The position numbers and the translations under genes are program-made. The notes beneath the pieces are model-generated. The model worked only from the letters and a program-made list of their open reading frames with translations. It did not search any database and was not told where the DNA came from. A stretch of 64,000 nt of DNA from Mayamaea pseudoterrestris (Eukaryota > Bacillariophyta > Bacillariophyceae > Sellaphorales > Sellaphoraceae). This document shows positions 30,302 through 42,084 of the stretch, piece by piece; the first letter of the stretch is position 1; each line of letters begins with the position of its first letter. The stretch is taken from positions 992,001 through 1,056,000 of the forward strand of contig BROI01000005.1 in NCBI GenBank assembly GCA_027923505.1, written 5' to 3'.

Positions 30302-33300
30302 TTAGCCGTGCGAGAAAAGGTTTACCATATCGTTGACCGTAAGCATCTTCAGCGATGCGGCATCTCGTCCAACTGTTCCATCAAATACGAGGCGCTTCTT
30401 CTCCTGAAGCTGAAGCACACGTTCCTCAACAGTCCCCTCCGCTACCAATCGTAAAGCCCTGATAGGTCGGAACTGGCCTAAACGGTGCAGGCGGTCAATT
30501 GCCTGCTCCTCGCCAGCAGCGTTCCACCACAAGTCCATAAGGTAACACTCCGATGCCACCGTGAGATTAAGAGCAACCCCGGCCGCTTTCAAACTCATCA
30601 GCAGCACGCGACACTCGTCGTTCTCGCGGAATTCAGCCAAGGCTTGATCGCGACTCTTGATATCCATTCCGCCATGCAAAATTCGAACACCCAGGCCCAA
30701 ATCCTGCAAACATGGGTCAGAATGCAATCGCCAACGAACAAGGTCCAACATGTTGACAAACTGGGAAAACACGAGTGCTTTGCTGCCAGGACGCTTGTGG
30801 CGCATGTCCACTAATTCTTGAACCAAAACTTCAATCTTTGAAGACGTTGCAAACTCAGCGAGATTGATACGCCTAAGAATGGAGCCAGTGGCCACGTGAG
30901 ATAGTTCTTTCAGGGTGGGATCAGATGACGATGATTTTGTTGGCGCTATTAGTGTGCCATCGTCTGTACTATCGGAAGATTGCTGGTTCAAATCGATGGA
31001 AAAAGGGCGTTCACAACCAGGACAATTTGCGCTGCCATCTCCAGCAGCAGACACGTATTCGATAACACAGGCGCGACAAAATCCAGCACCACAGCAGCTA
31101 CTAGTAACCCGCTCCGTAAAGGGCTCATCACAAATGGCGCACTCAACGCTGCCATTGGCAACTACGGGAAGCTGGCCAGCCTCGCGCAGCTTCTTCATCG
31201 CTCGATGAGAGTAGACAATCAGATACGGATGATTTACGCCCTGTCGCAACCTTGTTAGCATATCAAAAATGTGCGCGAAGTTATTTAAAACAGTTCCACT
31301 GGCAACATAATCATCAAAGCTTGATTTTGTTTGAGTGTACAAGGCATCATAAAAGTCTTGCTCGATCGGGTGCAGCCGCACCGCCCGGATCTTCACAATT
31401 CGTGGAGGAAGATTCAAATCTGCCGCCTTTGTTTCCTTGGTACGACGTAAGAGGCATTTGTCAAGTACCTGTTCCTTTAATTTGAACATGGCCCGGCGAC
31501 CATCGCCTGTATACCCTTCCCGTTGAATCGGGTTAAGAACGTAACGATTAAAGTGCGCGTAGTGCGTAAACGCTCGATGGCCACAATCTTGACACTGCCC
31601 TGACTTGATTCGGTAATGCAACGATTTGCAAGAGCAGCCTTTTTGGCGGCAAAAATAGTGAGCCATAGGATCAAGTCGCAAGAATCTGATAAGGGAGTAC
31701 AGCTCGCCTACCCTGTTTTGAAGCGGAGTTCCGGAAAGTGCCCATCGATGGACGCTGGTCATGGCAAACGCTGCGGCTGCTGTTTGGCTAGAGCGCGATT
31801 TGATATAATGTGCCTCGTCCAGAACAACTCTCCACCAGATAAACGCATGAAGGGGACTAAAAGTCGCTCCAGCCATTGCCTCATTCAATAGTGCATCCAT
31901 ATTCACGTCAGCCAACTGGTCTTCGCCCAAGTCCTCACTCGTTGACGGATCCTCATCCCCAAATTTCTTGCCTGATACCTTCGTGTGGGCCTTTGTAAAA
32001 GACTTGCTTTCCTTTCGCTTAATGACAAACTTTTCCATCTCCTTTTGCTGTCGACGGACTGCTTCACCCACCGACTCATCAACAGCAGGCATGTAGTCAT
32101 TAGAGCAATCCGAGCCACATGTCTCGCGTTTAAAAGATTTACTTCGGCGACCCTCTATACCCTCCATATGTTTAATTCGACAACGTACAACGCTTTCGCC
32201 GCCAATTGACTGATTATCACTAGACGAATTGTCGCCATATTCATCTTCAAAAACACTGTCAGAGTCGCTGCGAACCCCGGTGCCATTATCTGTTGCAAGC
32301 GCCTTCATGCGTTCAGTCGCATTCGTTGCAGCAGACCGTGCATGTCGTTTCAAATTTTTCGAATCGCTGACTATAGCAGAGAGCTCACTATCCGACGCAT
32401 ATTCACCTTGCGCCGCAACTCGCACCCGAGCCTGCTCTGCACTTTTGTTTTTCCCTTCCACAAACACTTTCTTGGAAAACTGCTTTTGTTTCTTCTTATA
32501 CTTGCTACTGCGATTGCCGATCTTTGGTCTACTGATGCCATTAACGTGCTCACCGTTCCGACGGCTTTCTCCCCGCCTCTGACGAGACTGAGCTTCCGTG
32601 CGCCTGGCGCCTTCACCGCAGAAGTACTTTAAATGCACTCGAAGCTTGTCAATCTTAAACCTCGCCCCACAGTTTGGACATGCAACCTTGTTCGGCGATA
32701 ACATCTTGCGAAAATCGGATTCGATGACCTGATAAGTAGTCAAGATAATGTCGTACTTGCAGATCATATCCAACGGCATTTCCGCCGCACGGTTCGGGCC
32801 ATGATAAATGCCAACCTTAAAGGTGCCTGGCTCTGTAAACTTTTCAATTTCACTCTTCCACTGCGACAGGGCAATTACTGGGCAAACGACCAATGTGCCG
32901 GCACGTGTCATGGCGTGCTTATTTGGGTGACGCTTCTTAGTAACATTGTTCATAACCATTTCGTGATTCCACTCTTCCACCGCAGTGGCCCAAAGCTTGT
33001 CCTCACGCAGTCGATCGGCAAAATCAGCAGCACCAGGCGGGTGCTTCATTGCAGGCTTGCAGTGCTGCAGCAATGGGCGGTTGTCGAGCATTGTAGCAAT
33101 CGTTTGTATCGTCTTCCCCCTGTTGAGGCGAACAAGACGTTGCAAAGATGAGAATATATAACCTCATACCCGTTGTAACCGGGTTAAACCAAACTTTGCA
33201 CTTACATTCCCATTTCATCGGCCAACACCCCGCCCTTAACACCTTCACACTTGACCTCTTGATGGTACATCCACGACAAGCCTTCAATTTGAAACGGCAG

Positions 33301-34503
33301 CAGCGTCGCTGCCAAGCCTGCCGGCGCCTTTCGCGTCTCTCCAGCAAAAGCCACTTGAACCAATTCATCAGGCGAAATTTGCCGATTTTCCTCCTCGAGT
33401 TCGATCTTGGACGCTTCGACCTGCAGGGCCAATGTTTCGAAGTCATGCATATCCAAGTCGCGCCAGCCGCCAACGTCCTGAGCACAGTGAATTTCTTCAC
33501 TAAATTGTGCGCATTCCAAGTGCCGGTATATCCGAAAGCCCGGTTTGCCCCGAAAGAGCGGAACATGTGAAATGCGGCACGTTCCCTTTGCAATGACTTC
33601 ATCGCATCGCCGACATGTCGCTCGACCAGTAGGCGCGTAGTCGACAAAAAATGGTTGATCCTCGCCGCCGTCGTCGCCATCTTCCTCGTCGCCCGCTCGA
33701 CTGCTAGCAGCCTCTGGTTCGCTTTCAACCTTCCCATTGTAATCTTCATCACTGCCACTGGACGCAATGTCGATCACCTTGCGTTTTGTCGCTACAGTAT
33801 GCTTGCCCACTTTTGGGTTCGTTGCTTTGTCGACCTTTGCAGTCGTCGATGGTTTCGTTTTGATCACTTTCGACTTTGGCTTGACTAGCTGGGCTTGCAA
33901 TGCGTCCGACACCATACTATCATCTGTATCATCATCTTCTTCTTCCTCATCTTCTCTCTCGTATTCGTCTCCACTTTCCAAATCACGCTCCTCCAAGCGG
34001 GAACCAAATGGAAGTCCCGTAGACCCCAAACTTATAGAGTTTAAAGCCACCTTCTTCTTGAGCGACTGACGAGTCGTTGATGCTGCCGTTCGATCCAAAC
34101 TTTTGCGCTTTGCGGCTGGTTTCTTGTCTTGAAAGTCTATGCTCGTCGCTGCCTGCAAAGGCGATGGCGTGACGGCTAGTATTTGGTTATTGCTAGCACG
34201 AGGTGCCTTGACAGCTGATTCCATGATCGAATTGGATGATGGAGCAGTGGTTCGGCGCGACGCACGTTTCGAGTCAGAATATGGACGAAGCTGTAATGGA
34301 TCGTAGATACCCTTGGACTTTCCAATTCCAACCTTGAGCGCCACCATGACGCCATCTTGAACAATCAATCCCGAAGCATTCTCGTCGTCACTCTCAGCTG
34401 CCATGTTTCGCGAGCAATTGAGCTTGATGACAGTGCCGACCTCATCCTGACCCTTCATGGCGGTCGGCACCCAAACAAGCTGGCCGACTTTGAATCGTGA
34501 CAT
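30302..34503 (-). CDS. RAD16: RAD16-type SNF2 helicase/RING protein with PARP-type zinc finger
   Basis: Exons 34503-33206 and 33119-30302 join over an 86-nt intron that rebuilds DEMGMGKTIQT (Walker A), giving 1371 aa. In order: an SH3/Tudor-like start (VGQLVWVP); disordered Ser/Lys/Asp-rich region; a PARP-type finger with CRRC, then 27 residues, then HLEC; helicase lobe 1 with VVLDEAHYI; an inserted CPNCGARF...HLKYFC finger and long charged insert; ALSGTPLQNRVGELYSL; RING finger (CAICDEPF ... CCGAGFCRAC ... CPGC); lobe 2 with LVFSQF, LMSLKAAGVALNL and DRLHRLGQ. RAD16 works in global-genome nucleotide excision repair and has ubiquitin-ligase potential. The PARP finger, which in PARP1 and ligase 3 reads DNA breaks, is not part of yeast Rad16. 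Confidence 0.92.
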
Positions 34504-34722
34504 TTTGTCTCCGATCGTCTCGCTTCAAGTATCGCAAATAATTGCAGTATCAAATTAAACAACAAGTAACTTTCGTGTCAGCGCTTTGTCGCTTGCTCTT
34601 AGATACTTGCGATACGATTGCAAGTACTTGTGGAAACACGCGGAGTAAGAATTGGACGGACCTCGACGATTGGCGCGCCTCTGCGGCGGAAATACAGCGG
34701 GAATGAGAAGCATCAATGCGAC
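34504..34722. promoter_or_regulatory. Divergent promoter region of RAD16 and the thioesterase
   Basis: 219 bp between start codons, with GGCGCGCC at 34672-34679 preceded by ATT, which resembles an E2F-type site. This is a suggestion only. Confidence 0.35.
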
Positions 34723-36186
34723 ATGATGCTTCCTCTCGGCCGCAAATTCGCCATCACAATGGAACGAGCTGCCAATCACCTTTTAACCTTCAAGTTTTAC
34801 TCGCCCAAGATGCCAATAATAAGAGTGACTCATGCGCGGATGAGACCTTTCGCTGTACGAAGGCGGCGTTTGGGAAACTCCGCACCTATTAACACCGGTG
34901 GTATTTATAGGAACTTACGCGACATGACGACGACGACGACAATTAACCTGCCCCATGCGACGCAGCATCCGCAACAAGACAAACATGACGCACCCGAAAT
35001 CTTGTTCAAGAATCCTATTGTACAGCAGCTATGGAAGGCTCGACAGCTTGCTAGAATGGAGGAAAATTCATCGCATCCTACTGACGTCATGTCGTCCGGA
35101 AGAGCTCCATCCGAGAGTCGCGTTCAGGTTGTTTACGATTTTAAGACAAACTCCTACTTGCTAAACGCCTACCGCAACCCATGGGGACAAATGAGACTTG
35201 GAAAACTTATGGAAGATTTAGATGCACTCGCAGGAAATATTGCATATCTTCATGGCGGACGAAACCATCCCAAGCATCCCATGATCGTCACTGCTTCCGT
35301 CGATCGGATCAGGCTGCGCGAGCGTCCGCAGATTCACGACAATCAATTACTTAGTGGACAAGTGACATGGACGGGTACTAGCAGCATGGAGATCAAAATG
35401 ACTTGCACAACGGTTGACGCAAAGCAACCTTGGCTGGAATGTCATTGCACCTTTGTCACGCTCGATCCAGAAACAAAGAAACCAACAGCCATTCCACCCG
35501 TCCTACCACAAACACCAAAGGAACATGCCGATTATGCTGCCGGTGAGCAGCGGGCAGCCATCAAAAAGATGCGGCGGAATCAGCAGCTCAATGAGTTGGC
35601 GCCTTCAATTGCGCTGTCGCTTGCGCAGGCACTGCTTGACGAGGGACGTCCACTTTTGACGCTTCCAAGCCTTGCCGATCCAAATGCCATTCTCATTGAA
35701 TCTACCAAACTTTCCAATGCCATGATTGCGCAACCGCAGGTTCAAAACCTACATAACCGGATCTTTGGAGGTTTTCTAATGAGACGAGCATTTGAATTGG
35801 CGTTTGCAAATGCTTATGTCTTTGGCGGCGCGCGACCCTTGTTCTTGGAAGTGGATGAAGTCTCCTTTTGGGCGCCCGTTGATGTCGGCGACTTGGTGGT
35901 CTTCAACAGTCGCGTCATATACACAGATTATGGCTATCTTAGTGACTACTACGAAGGCATGACGAGATTTGCTAAGCGACCAGCATTGCTACCGCTCGTG
36001 CACATTGAGGTGGAAGCTTGGGTAACGGAGCCCGAAAAGGCAACCGCCAAGCTGTCAAACCAATTCTACTTCTCGTTTGCAATTGCCGACAAGCAGCAAG
36101 TCCGACGAGTGTTACCGGCGAACCTTGACGAGGCGATGAGAATGGCGCTCCGGATTGGCCGTGACGATGAGCAACGTCAAACATGA
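34723..36186 (+). CDS. Acyl-CoA thioesterase, ACOT9-like double hotdog, probably mitochondrial
   Basis: From the first ATG the product has 487 aa; the frame is open upstream only from a TTG at 34618. The N-terminus is basic and lacks acids (RVTHARMRPFAVRRRRLGNS), which suits a mitochondrial presequence. Two hotdog domains are visible. The first has QMRLGKLMEDLDALAGNIAY and the second NRIFGGFLMRRAFELAFANAY followed by LEVDEVSFWAPVDVGDL. This order and spacing is that of ACOT9, which hydrolyses acyl-CoA to free acid and CoA. Several ATGs lie within the presequence, so the exact start is uncertain. Confidence 0.88.
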   Translation: MMLPLGRKFAITMERAANHLLTFKFYSPKMPIIRVTHARMRPFAVRRRRLGNSAPINTGGIYRNLRDMTTTTTINLPHATQHPQQDKHDAPEILFKNPIVQQLWKARQLARMEENSSHPTDVMSSGRAPSESRVQVVYDFKTNSYLLNAYRNPWGQMRLGKLMEDLDALAGNIAYLHGGRNHPKHPMIVTASVDRIRLRERPQIHDNQLLSGQVTWTGTSSMEIKMTCTTVDAKQPWLECHCTFVTLDPETKKPTAIPPVLPQTPKEHADYAAGEQRAAIKKMRRNQQLNELAPSIALSLAQALLDEGRPLLTLPSLADPNAILIESTKLSNAMIAQPQVQNLHNRIFGGFLMRRAFELAFANAYVFGGARPLFLEVDEVSFWAPVDVGDLVVFNSRVIYTDYGYLSDYYEGMTRFAKRPALLPLVHIEVEAWVTEPEKATAKLSNQFYFSFAIADKQQVRRVLPANLDEAMRMALRIGRDDEQRQT

Positions 36187-37200
36187 GACGATTATTGACA
36201 AATAAGTACGCAGTTGGCCCAATGGTACGGTAGTTAAAGAGTCCTAGTAGTAAGGTCGTTGGCAATGCGCAGACCGTTCGACAAGAAGAGGACGACGAAT
36301 GATGGTTAATTCAATGATTTTTGCCAGTAGCTGATGTGAAAAAACAAGCGCGCTACGGCTTCTCGCATTGGCGCAGTCTGAGTCGACAAGCGGCGCATCC
36401 GCGATCATTCCTTCAATTATTGCGCACCCGATCGTACGCCCCAGTCGATCCCCACCATGGCAGCCAACGCACACACAGAGCTTGAAACGGTTACGGAGCA
36501 TTACTCTCTTGCCCTCTTACAAAAAACTTGATTGCGTCAATAAGCCGCCACCTGCCATTCAACCGCCTGCTGCCGCTCCGACTGTCGACGACAATTTGCA
36601 TGCCGTCAAACTAAATGCGACACTTTCAATGAATGTTGGCTTCGACATTTACAAGGTGATCGATCGGTGTTTGGCCCCCTAACTCACGCATGGGCTTTTG
36701 CGCTAAATATGGCCTTGATCTTCCATCTAAGGAGCTCGTTCGCTGCAAGAAGGATGAGATTTAAGTTGCTTTGCCAATCCGTGTCAACGCATCGACCACA
36801 ACCTTGATCTTGACCAGTTGATTCAGGATTGGCTGCCGAGCAAACGTTATGACTTTTGCCGTGCGTGCAAGTTCCACCCAGAACCGTTGACGAAGTAGCC
36901 CTGCGGAGAGCACTCGAATTAGACGTCAACGGAGGAGGGATTGGTTGTTGCAAGCAACTGCTGCTGCTGCTGCTGCTGCTGCTAGAAGAAGAATGAGAGA
37001 TGCAGATCTTACTGCGTACGTGACCTAAGAAGGTACAAGATTTAGCGATGCGATGCGATGCGAGTGGAGTTTCGATTTAATATTTACTTTGATCGTTTTT
37101 ATTGTCACATTTGAAATTATATTTAGCAACATGTTAACGACACCAGACGTTGTTCCGTTTTTACATAACCCTTTAACGCAACATCGTACTGACATTCTGA
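36187..37200. other. Intergenic region with a CTG microsatellite
   Basis: About 1 kb without a supported gene. An (CTG)n run of eight or more copies lies near 36959-36984. A 104-codon plus-strand frame (36368-36682) lacks an early ATG and shows no family. Confidence 0.5.
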
Positions 37201-39789
37201 TCAATGCCTGTCATCTGTTGAATCCTCAGCTTGCAGGCTTTCCAACAATTTAGCTGATTCAAAAGCGTAGGAAAATACGCTAGTCAGAATACTCGTCCGA
37301 GTTTCCAAGTTACGATTGCTCGTCCTCATTTCAAAGAGGTATGGATCGGATTCCTGCATCCTCTCGTCATACATCCTGGCTGTACTAACGATCGGCGCCA
37401 ATATTGACCGGCCGCCCATTGTAGTTGCCCGATGCAAGCCTGTACTATCTGACAGACAATCCATTCGACAATTCTCATTACTCTCATCATCTCCAGAGAA
37501 GAAAGAGGAAGATTGATCATCGGTCTTCACGGACGCCGCCACAATATCTACTTGCTTGTTACCTTCACCCTTTCGTCGGCGATGCAGAAACAAAATTCCA
37601 ACGGCAACCATGAGTACCGCTGCAACTGTGGCACTTGCAATTCCCACATTCACGTTCACGGGTTTTACGATCGCATTAGAAGCCAAAGTCTGTCCTGCGA
37701 CGGTGGCGGATCTTAACGCCAATGGCGATGTCGATAGGGAGGGAGCGTCACTTAACGAGGGCTGCCCAGTCGGATTGCGACTTGACGTTGTTTGAAGGTT
37801 TGCGACAGGTAGCTCCGTTGCAATAGCAGCGGTTGGTCTGGCAGTCAGCGATGGTAATGGCACTGTCGTTGGAAGCTGCATGCTTGTTGGTTGAGGACTT
37901 GTCGTGGGAATAGTACCTGCGCTGCTGTCAATTGTTGTAGGGGCCGCGGTCAAAGTCGGCACAGTTGGCATGGAAACCATTGTCGGCAAGGCAGTGCCCA
38001 ATGACGTCGGTCCAGAACTTGAAGTGGGACTAAGTCGCGCTGATGGTACAGCGCTCGCGGTCGGAACATTTGTTCCGATGATGAGAGACGAAGGAGTTGT
38101 CGTTGAGCTCGGGGCCAATGAAGACGGTATTCGCGTGTCAATGCTGGGAACGGTTGCAGGAGGACCCGAAGTGTTTAAATTCGTCGGTGCAGAACTTATA
38201 GACGGATTCAGCGATAATGTCGGGCCCAATGAACCGGTGAAAGGCGTAGCAGACGGCGCAAAAGAGGGGCTACCAGTGAAACTTGTCGGCACGACAGTCA
38301 GCACGGGTGTCGACGGACCAGCTGAAGGAGTAGTCGACGGCGTAATCGACGGCGTCGTCGATGGATAATCAGTAGCAGGCGTTGGCGCAGCTGTAAATGT
38401 GGTCGGCGCTATCGTCAAAGATGACGGTCTAAAGGAAGGTCGGTCCGTCGGTTCACTCGTCGGAGACACTGATTCTGAAGATGCCAGTGATGGAGAGAAG
38501 GATGGTCGTTCCGTCGGTTGACTTGTAGGTCCAGCTGACGGAGGTTCCGTGACTTGCGTGGTTGGGGCAGTTGTCTCCTCTTCTTGTGAAGGTGCTCGAG
38601 TCGTCGCTGAAACAGGCTGTGATGGTGATGCCAAGGGTGCTGCAAATGGCGAAGCCATTGGTGCCCCAAAAGGTGGAATCCCTGGTGCGAAAGGCATGGT
38701 TACTGGTGTCGGAAAAGGCAATCCAGTCGTTGGTGAAGCGAGACATGGTTGAACGGGAAAGGCTGCTCGCAAAACCTCAATCAAAGCATTGGGATCCGCG
38801 GCCATTAACGCATCATTTAAATCGAGTATATTTCTTTGTGTCTCAATCAATAAATCGGCTTCGACTTTACTCGCATCATCACCAGTGGGTCGCACTTCAA
38901 AGTTGGCGCAAACTATTTGACAGTCTCCTCTGTAGTATGTCGGACAAGGCACATCGCCAAGTTGGCTGATAGTTGCTGAGCCGTCTACTAGCGTGACGGT
39001 GGTGGTAGATTGTTCTCTGCCCCTTTGAGGACGTTGCGACAGTGTGTTTGCGTAGTCCTCCACCTGATTGGCAACGTACGCCGCGTAACTTTCCTCCAAA
39101 GCAACTGCGTTTGAAGCTCCAGGCTCAGACCCAGTGGGTTCTATATCAGCAGCAGTCAAACCAACTTGGTTGCCAACAATGAACGAGTTAAACACTGACA
39201 ATGTTGCCTGATTTGCTGTAGGAATCTGGCCCATCGTGGGTGGTTCACTCGGCTCTTGACCGCCCGAAACTGATGGTTCGCGCGTCTCAGTCGGCCGTTG
39301 TACCGGCGAGCTTATGCCAGCACTCGGTTGAGCAAGGATAAAAACGGGCTGCCCGGCTGGGTTTCGCAGCGTAGGTAGTAGAGTTGGTACAATGGTAGGA
39401 TGTTGAACCGGCGCTGGTACTTGAAAGGTTGTTGGAAAACCTTTCCCAGGAAAAACCGGAGGAAGAGGCGGCAACTTTCCTTTTGATCCCTTGACACTTT
39501 TTGATCCGCTTTTCGTCTGATGCGATCCTATGGACTCTTCACCGACTGGCCATATTGGAATGTAAACTATTCGTGTCGGTTCTGAATTTGATGCTGGGAG
39601 AGGAACAGGAAGGTACACGTTGTCAGGGCCCTTTAGAAATGTCGCAGACTGCGGATCAGACTTAAAAAAAGAGTATTCTTTCAGGAATTCAAGTCGTCTT
39701 CTTCTTGTAGCCTTCGACTGACTATGCACTACCTGTAGCATTATTAAGATGACGACAAGTCGCATGGTCGCATCAGTCAACGGAACCAT
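37201..39789 (-). CDS. Pro/Thr/Ser-rich single-pass cell-surface protein
   Basis: Single exon, 862 aa. A signal peptide (MRLVVILIMLQVVHS, from Met9) is followed by an Arg-rich site (KATRRRRLEF) and a Gly/Ser/Lys stretch (KSGSKSVKGSKGK). A conserved-looking region follows with four cysteines (DVPCPTYYRGDCQIVCANFEV). Then come about 300 residues of irregular PTxxPS-type repeats, likely O-glycosylated. One membrane segment (IASATVAAVLMVAVGILFL) precedes a basic stop-transfer RRRKG and a short cytoplasmic tail. Such mucin-like proteins are frequent in diatoms and are often linked to the cell wall or adhesion; the actual function is unknown. Confidence 0.82.
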   Translation of the reverse strand: MVPLTDATMRLVVILIMLQVVHSQSKATRRRRLEFLKEYSFFKSDPQSATFLKGPDNVYLPVPLPASNSEPTRIVYIPIWPVGEESIGSHQTKSGSKSVKGSKGKLPPLPPVFPGKGFPTTFQVPAPVQHPTIVPTLLPTLRNPAGQPVFILAQPSAGISSPVQRPTETREPSVSGGQEPSEPPTMGQIPTANQATLSVFNSFIVGNQVGLTAADIEPTGSEPGASNAVALEESYAAYVANQVEDYANTLSQRPQRGREQSTTTVTLVDGSATISQLGDVPCPTYYRGDCQIVCANFEVRPTGDDASKVEADLLIETQRNILDLNDALMAADPNALIEVLRAAFPVQPCLASPTTGLPFPTPVTMPFAPGIPPFGAPMASPFAAPLASPSQPVSATTRAPSQEEETTAPTTQVTEPPSAGPTSQPTERPSFSPSLASSESVSPTSEPTDRPSFRPSSLTIAPTTFTAAPTPATDYPSTTPSITPSTTPSAGPSTPVLTVVPTSFTGSPSFAPSATPFTGSLGPTLSLNPSISSAPTNLNTSGPPATVPSIDTRIPSSLAPSSTTTPSSLIIGTNVPTASAVPSARLSPTSSSGPTSLGTALPTMVSMPTVPTLTAAPTTIDSSAGTIPTTSPQPTSMQLPTTVPLPSLTARPTAAIATELPVANLQTTSSRNPTGQPSLSDAPSLSTSPLALRSATVAGQTLASNAIVKPVNVNVGIASATVAAVLMVAVGILFLHRRRKGEGNKQVDIVAASVKTDDQSSSFFSGDDESNENCRMDCLSDSTGLHRATTMGGRSILAPIVSTARMYDERMQESDPYLFEMRTSNRNLETRTSILTSVFSYAFESAKLLESLQAEDSTDDRH

Positions 39790-40830
39790 GAGTAAGTAGA
39801 TTACCGTCGTGAAGAAATCTTCCGTTTGCTTCTCATCGCTCTCTTGGCGGGATCATTGCCGAAGGTTTTGGTTCCTCCAAATTTAGAATGCATAAATTTA
39901 TGGCTTGCTATTGGCGAAGGACCGATCCGTTTCTCATCAAATTTGTCCATGCTGCCATGCTGCGCGTTAGTTCGACAAAAATGAAAGGTTGCATTCACAG
40001 TCAACAAAACAGCAAAACATGAGTGGCTGACTGTTTTCAAGATCGTAAACAAGACCCATTTTTTTACGAGTATACATACAGTTAGCTAAAGTAGGAGTAC
40101 CGGTATAGGTATTGCTCATTATGTATTGTCATGTATCGTGCCTTGCAAGGTACTTTTTTGTCCATCAATGCACCATGTACGACGTCCTCTATGTCATAAG
40201 GGGATGGTTAAACTAGACAATAATAAATAGGAGCAGTCACTGATCGAAAATGCACCTTGTCTTTAACTACTAGCCAAGGTTGAATCCTCTTTGCAATCGA
40301 TCCACTTTGTCGTTTCCATATCGTAGCCCCTTTCAGTTAACTAGTTACAATACTTCTCACGCAAAAGCAACACCTGCAGTCCCCCCGTGGCCTGTGGATG
40401 ATGCTGGATTACCTGAGAAGTACGATTGTTTTGGACGTCTCCCGGCAGATTGTAAGTTTTACAGCTATCTTTGCTGAGACAATTAGATACTACCTCATGC
40501 CCAAACAAATTTATGATCATTAAAATGGCTGCGGCCATTTCTGATCAAGTGATCGCCAGTGTCAGTCACCGCATCGAAAACCGCTATGCTCCTTCTTGGT
40601 GGCTGTTAGCCGACGATAACACTGCAAATGCGAATGAGTCGACGGTCAACTGATGGCTCGGAGGTTACGAAAAGCCTAACTCAATTCCTCTGTTGACCAG
40701 TTGGGTCGGAAATCTGCGCGAGCTCTATTTCTGGGCATTGTCGCAAATGACAATGCATCATTTCTTTCCGCCTTTCGTACTTGTAAACAATAAAGTCGTT
40801 AAGAAGTCGTATTCTCGCTATTATACTGTT
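39790..40830. other. Intergenic region, no supported gene
   Basis: Holds TACCGGTA at 40098-40105. Frames of up to 83 codons occur but start with TTG or lack similarity. Nothing else was recognised. Confidence 0.45.
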
Positions 40831-41987
40831 TTATTTTTTCTGCGCTGCATCATCCTTGTCGATGCCCTTCTTTTCGCCTCCACCCTTCTTCGCTGCCACT
40901 GCATCATCCTTCTTTTCGTCCTCCTTGCCGTGCTCAAATCCATCGTCACCGTACCGAATCTTGTTATTGACAAGGTCATGTAAGGCAATGACAGAGCGAA
41001 TCAATGACGCAATGTAAATGTTCATGTGCATATCATTCGTCTTGACAATCATGCCACGAACTAAGTCACTGTCCAAATTTGGCAGCAAATTGACAATCGT
41101 CTGCAAGTTAGCAACAATCTCCGGGCTAACCTTGGCCCGATTGTTTGCCACAATACTTTCCAAGTAATTTTGACACTCTTCGAGCTTCTCTGCCAGTGTC
41201 GCCAAGCCCGAAAGCTTGCCCTTGACAAGTGACGCCACTGTCGAAACCGTTGGGTCATTAATGTCGCGCAGCAAATGCTCTACGCCAACCTCCTCAGCTT
41301 CCATGGCTCCCATAGCCGACGGCACATGTGCAAAGGTTCGTTGGAGTTGCTTGTCACCACTCGACTTGGTTTTAATATGTGTTGACGAAAATCCTTGCTC
41401 CACCACCTTGTAGGCTGTCACCGGCAAGTCCGTACGATCAGGACGAATATCAATGAGGCAAAATACACATGGATCTCCAAAGCGCTGACAGATGTCGTGG
41501 ATTCGCAAGTCGTTCGGACGAATCTGAGGGCCAGAGCTGTAGAACCCAACAACGCGTTCCTTGGCATTCACCTTGCGAAACATGAGCAGCATGCTCTCCA
41601 AGTAGTTGTGATCCAAGTAAAAAACAGACTAAAGGAAGAGCACGAAGAGGAAAGATATGACGGAATGGTGTTTAGTAATTGTTTGCAGGCAGATGCAAGA
41701 AACAGAAGCAAACGTATTCAGAAACGCACCGGATTTCTCGAGTCTTCCTCAAAGGGAACTGCAAATGAGTTCGTCGCATCGACTTTTCCTCGAAAGCAGG
41801 ACCCCAACAAGACTCCAACGACACGCTTTCGAGTTCCACGGGCAACGCGATGGTAGTGATCCGCTACTGACAAGAGAACGAGTGGATGAATGATGACATT
41901 GTCGACCGCTGCAGGAGGAGACTTGGTGGTTTTGGTAGTGCTGTTCTCGTGGCTTTCCACCTCCATATATTCTGTGGATGATGACAT
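40831..41987 (-). CDS. RPN8: 26S proteasome lid subunit RPN8 (PSMD7)
   Basis: Exons 41987-41730 and 41628-40831 join over a 101-nt GTGCGT...TTTAG intron to give 351 aa; the joint reads [19 protein letters not shown]. The MPN domain has [26 protein letters not shown] and [13 protein letters not shown]. The C-terminal helices ([38 protein letters not shown]) and a Lys/Asp/Glu-rich tail are typical. RPN8 is the inactive MPN partner of deubiquitinase RPN11. The start is 97 bp from the divergent ATG at 42085. Confidence 0.96.
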
Positions 41988-42084
41988 GGGACTCTGTCGC
42001 GCTGTCTGATATAGACAACCAGAGTAATTGTACTGACAGTGAAGGCAATGCAGTCAATGAACTCGCAAGAAATGATGCGGAGGG

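Noticed and set aside
36368-36682. 104-codon frame upstream of the surface-protein region
   Set aside because: No early ATG and no recognisable family.
37904-38368. Plus-strand Val/Gly/Asp-rich frame opposite the surface-protein gene
   Set aside because: It is the antisense shadow of the P/T/S repeats.
39801-40052. Small minus-strand frame with a signal-like start
   Set aside because: The start is a TTG; from the first ATG only 49 codons remain, with no support.
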